Below are positions 60,001 to 64,000 of a stretch of 64,000 nucleotides of DNA, in pieces; positions within the stretch are counted from its first letter, which is position 1; each line of letters opens with the position of its first letter. Location of the stretch: assembly GCA_024803745.1 (NCBI GenBank), contig JANJXV010000129.1:1364001-1428000 (forward strand), given 5' to 3'. The notes under the pieces were generated by a model. That model did not search any database. It saw only the letters and a list, made by a program, of their open reading frames with translations, and had not been told where the DNA came from. Both the position numbers and the translations under genes were made by a program. This DNA is from Megascapheus bottae (lineage: Eukaryota > Chordata > Mammalia > Rodentia > Geomyidae).

Positions 60001-61340
60001 CAAGTAATAAAATCTGTATTTCTTGTCTACATTGAGGGAAAGGGATAAGTCACAAGATGCAGAAGCGAAGAATTCAGAGGCAAATGCTGTGAGTGAATAA
60101 CTTGTAAAAAGCACATTTCTTTTCTTTTCTTTTGTTTTTTCTGGGGCTTGAACTCAGGGCCTGAGCACTGCTCTTGGCTTTTCCCAAGTCTAGCCCTCTG
60201 CCACTTGAGCCACATTGCCATATGGATTTTTATATCTGTGTGATATTAAGGACTCAAATCTAGATCTTCATGGATGCTAGGCAAGCACTCTACCACTGGG
60301 CCAAAGTCTAAACCCCGATTAAGTATTTATAAATAGTCATCATCATCATATCAAAATATCCTTTCTCCTACAAAGAATGAACACTTATCTATGTCTGTAA
60401 GACTTTTTTTATGTCACCAATGCTTCTGTGATTTTCCCACTTGCATTTTTACAGATGACAGCACAGATATTCATCAGGAAGAAAAATAGATTACGATACA
60501 GAAACCTAACAACGTCCTAGTAGATTGAAGTGAAAAAATGTGCAAGATGGCCTGGGTCTTTCATCTATTTGTAGAGTGCTTGGCTACCACACAAAAAGAG
60601 TCCGGTTTGATTCTGCAGTACCATATACATAGAAAACTCTGGAAGTGGTGCTGTGGCTTGGTGGGACAGCTATCGCCTAAAGAAAGCCTAAGAACAATGG
60701 TCAGGCTCTGAGGTCAAGTCCCAGGACTTGCAAAAAATGTGCAAGAGGCAAAATGCAAGCTGAGAAGGCACTGTGAAGCAAAATGTCTTGTGAAGGGTAA
60801 GGGGAATAGTGACAGTTAAGTTTGGATCTTACCTAAGAAAGGCTCCTTGAGCCTGAGACCAGGCTAGCACTTACGCCTAGTTAATGACTTGGGATTTGAA
60901 CAAAAAGGTGTGCTGTTTACTACATCCATATGTGAGGTGGGAAGGGAGATTTAGCCTCCAGTATGTCTTTGGGGAGGTCTTCTGTGAGCAAGGAGCTTTG
61001 GTCATTGGGCCTTGAAATGTGACCCTACCTCCCTCACAATGGAACAGAATATGGAAGCCTGGTAACCAAGCCACTGTATATGACAACCAGCTCAAGTCAG
61101 CTCCCTTGGCCTGTGGCTCAGGAGGAAGAAAGATGTTGCTGTGCTGTTGCCAAAGGTCAGGAGGCTCGGATCTCAGGCATGAGAGATATGGATGTCTCAC
61201 TTGAAGAAGTAGATGCTGGATCAGGGCCAAGACAAAATTCCAGTATATCAGGCATTTCTCTAGGAAGAAAGCCAGGAAACTCCAGGGCAACTCAGATGAG
61301 GTATATTGAGAGGAAACCTATTTGAACCCATCATCCTGCC
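60000..61340 (+). repeat. Inverted arm 2: RALGDS-like 5' region, unit B
   Basis: Copy of 24,005-25,380 and the inverted partner of 41,158-42,526. It contains SINEs at 60,118-60,315 (minus) and 60,545-60,735 (plus). Confidence 0.85.
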
Positions 61341-61484
61341 CACAAACTACAACCTTCTTGTGTGCTTTCAAGTGACTATACTGAGATTAGAGTGTGTCAT
61401 TTCCAATCTACTCTATACCAATTCCTCAGTGTGAAGTGTGGTCCCATTCCTACGTTTGAAATATCCACTGTTTTGCCAATACAG

Positions 61485-61678
61485 TGTGATGGTAAGTCAG
61501 CTCAGACTCTGAATGAGCCTTGTAACCTATGGATCCTGGAGGAAGGCCTGTTGGAGATGCTGCTGACAAAGCTGATCCCTGCCTACCAGAAAGGTGATCT
61601 CTTTTATGTGGGAAACTTCCTGCACAATTTCAAATAGTGGAGGACAATGTAGTAGTTGCTGGAAATTCTCTTGAAAAA
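61485..61678 (+). pseudogene. REM-domain exon, unit B (acceptor kept)
   Basis: Preceded by AG at 61,483-61,484. Exon 1 ends in phase 0 and this exon opens in phase 0 with CDGKSAQTLNEPCNLWILEE. The double TAG at the usual QQ position is present. Confidence 0.78.
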
Positions 61679-62114
61679 GTGAGTGTTCCCCCTCCAAACC
61701 CATGTTTGATCACCACTCCTGGCCAAGCCTTGGAATACTTGGCTCCTCTCTGAGCCTGTTTGTTTCACTGGGGTGTTCACAGGGGAGCTAAGCATGATAC
61801 AAGTGCACAAACTACTTTATTATGACTGGGACACCATGCCATTTCATTTCCCTCACAAGCTACTGGAGTCTCAACAGTGTGCTTACTGAGAAGTTGGATT
61901 TCAGGCACGAGTAAGTGGCTCCCAACTGCAGCCCTCACCTAGGTGACATCCTAGGAAATCCCATTTCCCAGTAAGAAATGAGGTGTCAGTACTAATGGCG
62001 GAGGCCTGTGAAATACTGGAGTCAGAGGAAAAGCTGGGGGCTGAATCACTTTTGAGCCATCAGGGAGGGATTGTGATAGCTTTGCCTGTTAGAACCTGAA
62101 AGCATTTACATTTT

Positions 62115-62335
62115 GGTGTGTGGTCCAGTGCTGCCACTTGAACCTGAACCCAGGTCTAAATGCCATCCCTTTGGTGTTCAAAAATTAGCACTGTACCATT
62201 TGAGTCATAGGTCAAGTTCTGGCTTTTTGCTGCCCAATTGAAGACAAGTGCCTTTAGTCTTTTACTGACTAGACTGGCTTTCCACTGTGATCTTCAGAGC
62301 TCAGCCTGCTGGGTGGCTAAGATTAGAGGAATGAG
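62115..62335 (-). repeat. Degraded SINE, unit B
   Basis: Copy of 26,140-26,370 inside the RALGDS-like intron. Confidence 0.55.
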
Positions 62336-63268
62336 CATTTAGTTCTTTATTTAGAGCATTCACTTATTGATTTATTTAGAGCATTTACTTAGTTAATTTA
62401 AGGTGCGTTTACTTTGGACAGATGCATAGAGGCCTCTCTCAGAAGCTTCTGGAAGTGGGGTGTAAAAGTCATCCTGTTCTCGAGTGTCTCTTACCCCCCT
62501 CCCAGCACATAAGTGCACATCTCTGCAGGACAGCCACAGCATTAGAATCCTGCAAGAAAGGGGATTTGGTAAAAGGCTCAGGATGGAGAGAGAAGGCTCT
62601 CACTTTCCTTGTACCGAATGTGCCCACAGCATCATGTGTTCCATCTATACGATGTGAATGGACTTCTACCCGAGTGATTTCTACGAGTTCAAGACCTGCC
62701 ACACCCTGACACAACTCAAGCTCTATATGAGGCTCCACATGTCGGCTTTGGACCTGCTCTTCTAAACACAAACTTTTTGACCAGCTGGAGGAATATGTGA
62801 CCAGTAACACCAAGAAAAAGTAGAAGTCCTGGTGTGGGTGCCTCAGAACCTGTGAGTAGGTAGCCCATGTGGTCTAGATATTGGTTGGCCCTTACTTCTA
62901 CAGAGCTTGGCAAAATGCCCTTTATGGGTGGTGTCAGCCAGGTAATGTCTGTCCTCTGAAAGGACTCGGGAATAAGCACTCATTAGAAAGACCCTACACC
63001 TCCTCAGTGTTCAGTCCAAACTCCAGTTCTACAGGTTCCTCCATTAGATCCTCATGGAAGTTGAGTGACACTTCAACTTGCAGAGTCCACTCTGTCCACT
63101 CTGTACCTATTTCTATTCTTAGGTTTGGGTCATCGTGTAAGAGCTTATCCTGAACTCCGGATGAAAAACCCACCAATGGAGCTGGTGACTGATGGAGACT
63201 GAGAATCATCACTGCACTCCAGAAAGCATGGGCCTTCTGTAGAAATTACCAAACAGGTTTAGAGTCCT

Positions 63269-63794
63269 ATGGATATACCTTTTGCTCTGAACCCCATGTG
63301 TGACACAGTTGAACCTGCAGATACTATGGAGGAAGAAAAAGAGCAGCCAGATTTCCTTCCGTTTCCTTTTACACTCCACCCAGAGTCAGTCCATCTGAGT
63401 CAGAGTAACACTCCACTTATTGTGCAAGCTGAAGGGGCACACGCTGGGCTCATGGAAAATGTCCCCATGGGAAGCAGGAAGTGTACTCTCAATACTGGAT
63501 TCATTGGAGGAAAATGAATCCATCCTCACAGAATATCCAGACCCATCCATCTCACTAAAAGAGACTCAATCTCCATTCGACAAACCAGAATCCATCCCCC
63601 TCTTAACTCAGAAAGGACATTCTGTTTCTCATGAGGAAGGAGACCCTTCTGAGGACTCTGAAGTAGAATTACTGTCTGAAGGCAACTTGGAGGCCAGTCT
63701 GGATTTAGATCTTCCCTGTCCCCTTCCTAAAAAGACGTCTCTTTATCTTGCTCTCATGATTCTTGTCAAGTATTCATTGTATTTACTTTGCTAA
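63269..63794 (+). pseudogene. Unrecognised acidic ORF pair, unit B
   Basis: Two overlapping plus frames: 63,269-63,517 (MDIPFALNPMCDTVEPADTM..) and 63,420-63,794 (..LDSLEENESILTEYPDPSIS.. to the hydrophobic KKTSLYLALMILVKYSLYLL end). Both are Glu/Ser/Pro-rich and look like parts of one acidic protein separated by a small frameshift. The second frame is intact here and broken by a 22-bp deletion in unit A. It has a possible C-terminal membrane segment. The family is not recognised. Confidence 0.4.
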
Positions 63795-64000
63795 CTATTA
63801 AACTCTCATTGTTAATATTATGGTGTGCAGTTCTTCAGTGCTTATTATACTGTGTTTTATTTTCCACTTATAATGTGAGACCTCAGACACATAGGTCCTG
63901 GGTGGGCCAAAAACCAGACAGGTCTGGTCCCATAGAAGACAACCTTACTGGATATACAGGGAACTATGAAATGCATGGAATCACCAGGAATCCAGGCCAG
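63795..64000. other. Unclassified end of window
   Basis: Matches 27,786-28,018 closely. No feature recognised. Confidence 0.5.

Larger units (their letters stand above)
61133..62823 (+). pseudogene. RALGDS-like (REM domain) pseudogene, unit B
   Basis: Exon 1, 61,133-61,300 (168 bp): MLLCCCQRSGGSDLRHERYG, a TGA, then FSRKKARKLQGN, donor GT. Exon 2, 61,485-61,678 (194 bp): acceptor 'caatacag' kept, LEEGLLEMLLTKLIPAYQKG, DLFYVGNFLHNFK, the same three TAG stops, donor gtgagt. Exon 3 remnant, 62,658-62,823: MDFYPSDFYEF, LTQLKLYMRLHM, then frame-shifted LFDQLEEYVTS. No catalytic CDC25 domain. The shared stops show the gene was dead before the 35-kb duplication. Confidence 0.76.

Overview
The window is mammalian nuclear DNA, almost certainly from a rodent. 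It is packed with LINE-1 copies and with tRNA-derived SINEs of two architectures. One is an ID-like element (A/B-box core, then a second half ending near 'gttcaagcccca'). The other is a longer element beginning 'ggtggctca..cctgtaatcctagctactcaggaggctgagatctgagg'. That pair matches what I know of the IDL-Geo and Geo SINEs of Geomyoidea (kangaroo rats, pocket mice, gophers), so a heteromyid or geomyid genome is my best guess. I see no intact protein-coding gene that I would call functional with confidence, no RNA gene, no CRISPR array and no prokaryotic features.

The dominant feature is a direct tandem segmental duplication with a period of about 35.07 kb. Unit A runs from about 2,361 to 37,426. 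Unit B starts at about 37,427, inside an L1, and runs off the right edge. Positions 37,427-64,000 match 2,361-28,018 in order and orientation, at roughly 97-98% by eye. The stretch 28.0-37.4 kb looks single-copy only because the window ends before its partner should appear.

Each unit reads left to right as follows. (1) An L1 3' portion. (2) A 1.37-kb segment holding, on the minus strand, the first exon of a RALGDS-like gene. (3) A second L1 that has its 5' end but stops abruptly in the endonuclease domain. (4) A KRAB zinc-finger pseudogene on the plus strand: an intact 127-bp KRAB-A exon, a 90-bp exon, and a terminal exon whose finger array is cut off by stops and frameshifts. (5) A zone of unrecognised low-copy sequence with SINEs and L1 pieces. 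(6) A plus-strand RALGDS-like (RasGEF N-terminal/REM domain) pseudogene whose exon 1 region is the inverted partner of segment 2. (7) An unrecognised acidic ORF pair. Unit A then continues with a SINE-rich, L1-tail-rich stretch (28.2-37.3 kb).

At the left edge, a smaller tandem of period 7,436 bp repeats the L1 5' end plus the 1.37-kb segment. The relative order of events is readable from divergence. The inverted duplication of the RALGDS-like 5' end is oldest. L1 insertion and rearrangement followed, then the 35-kb duplication, then local conversion and independent deletions in the two copies.
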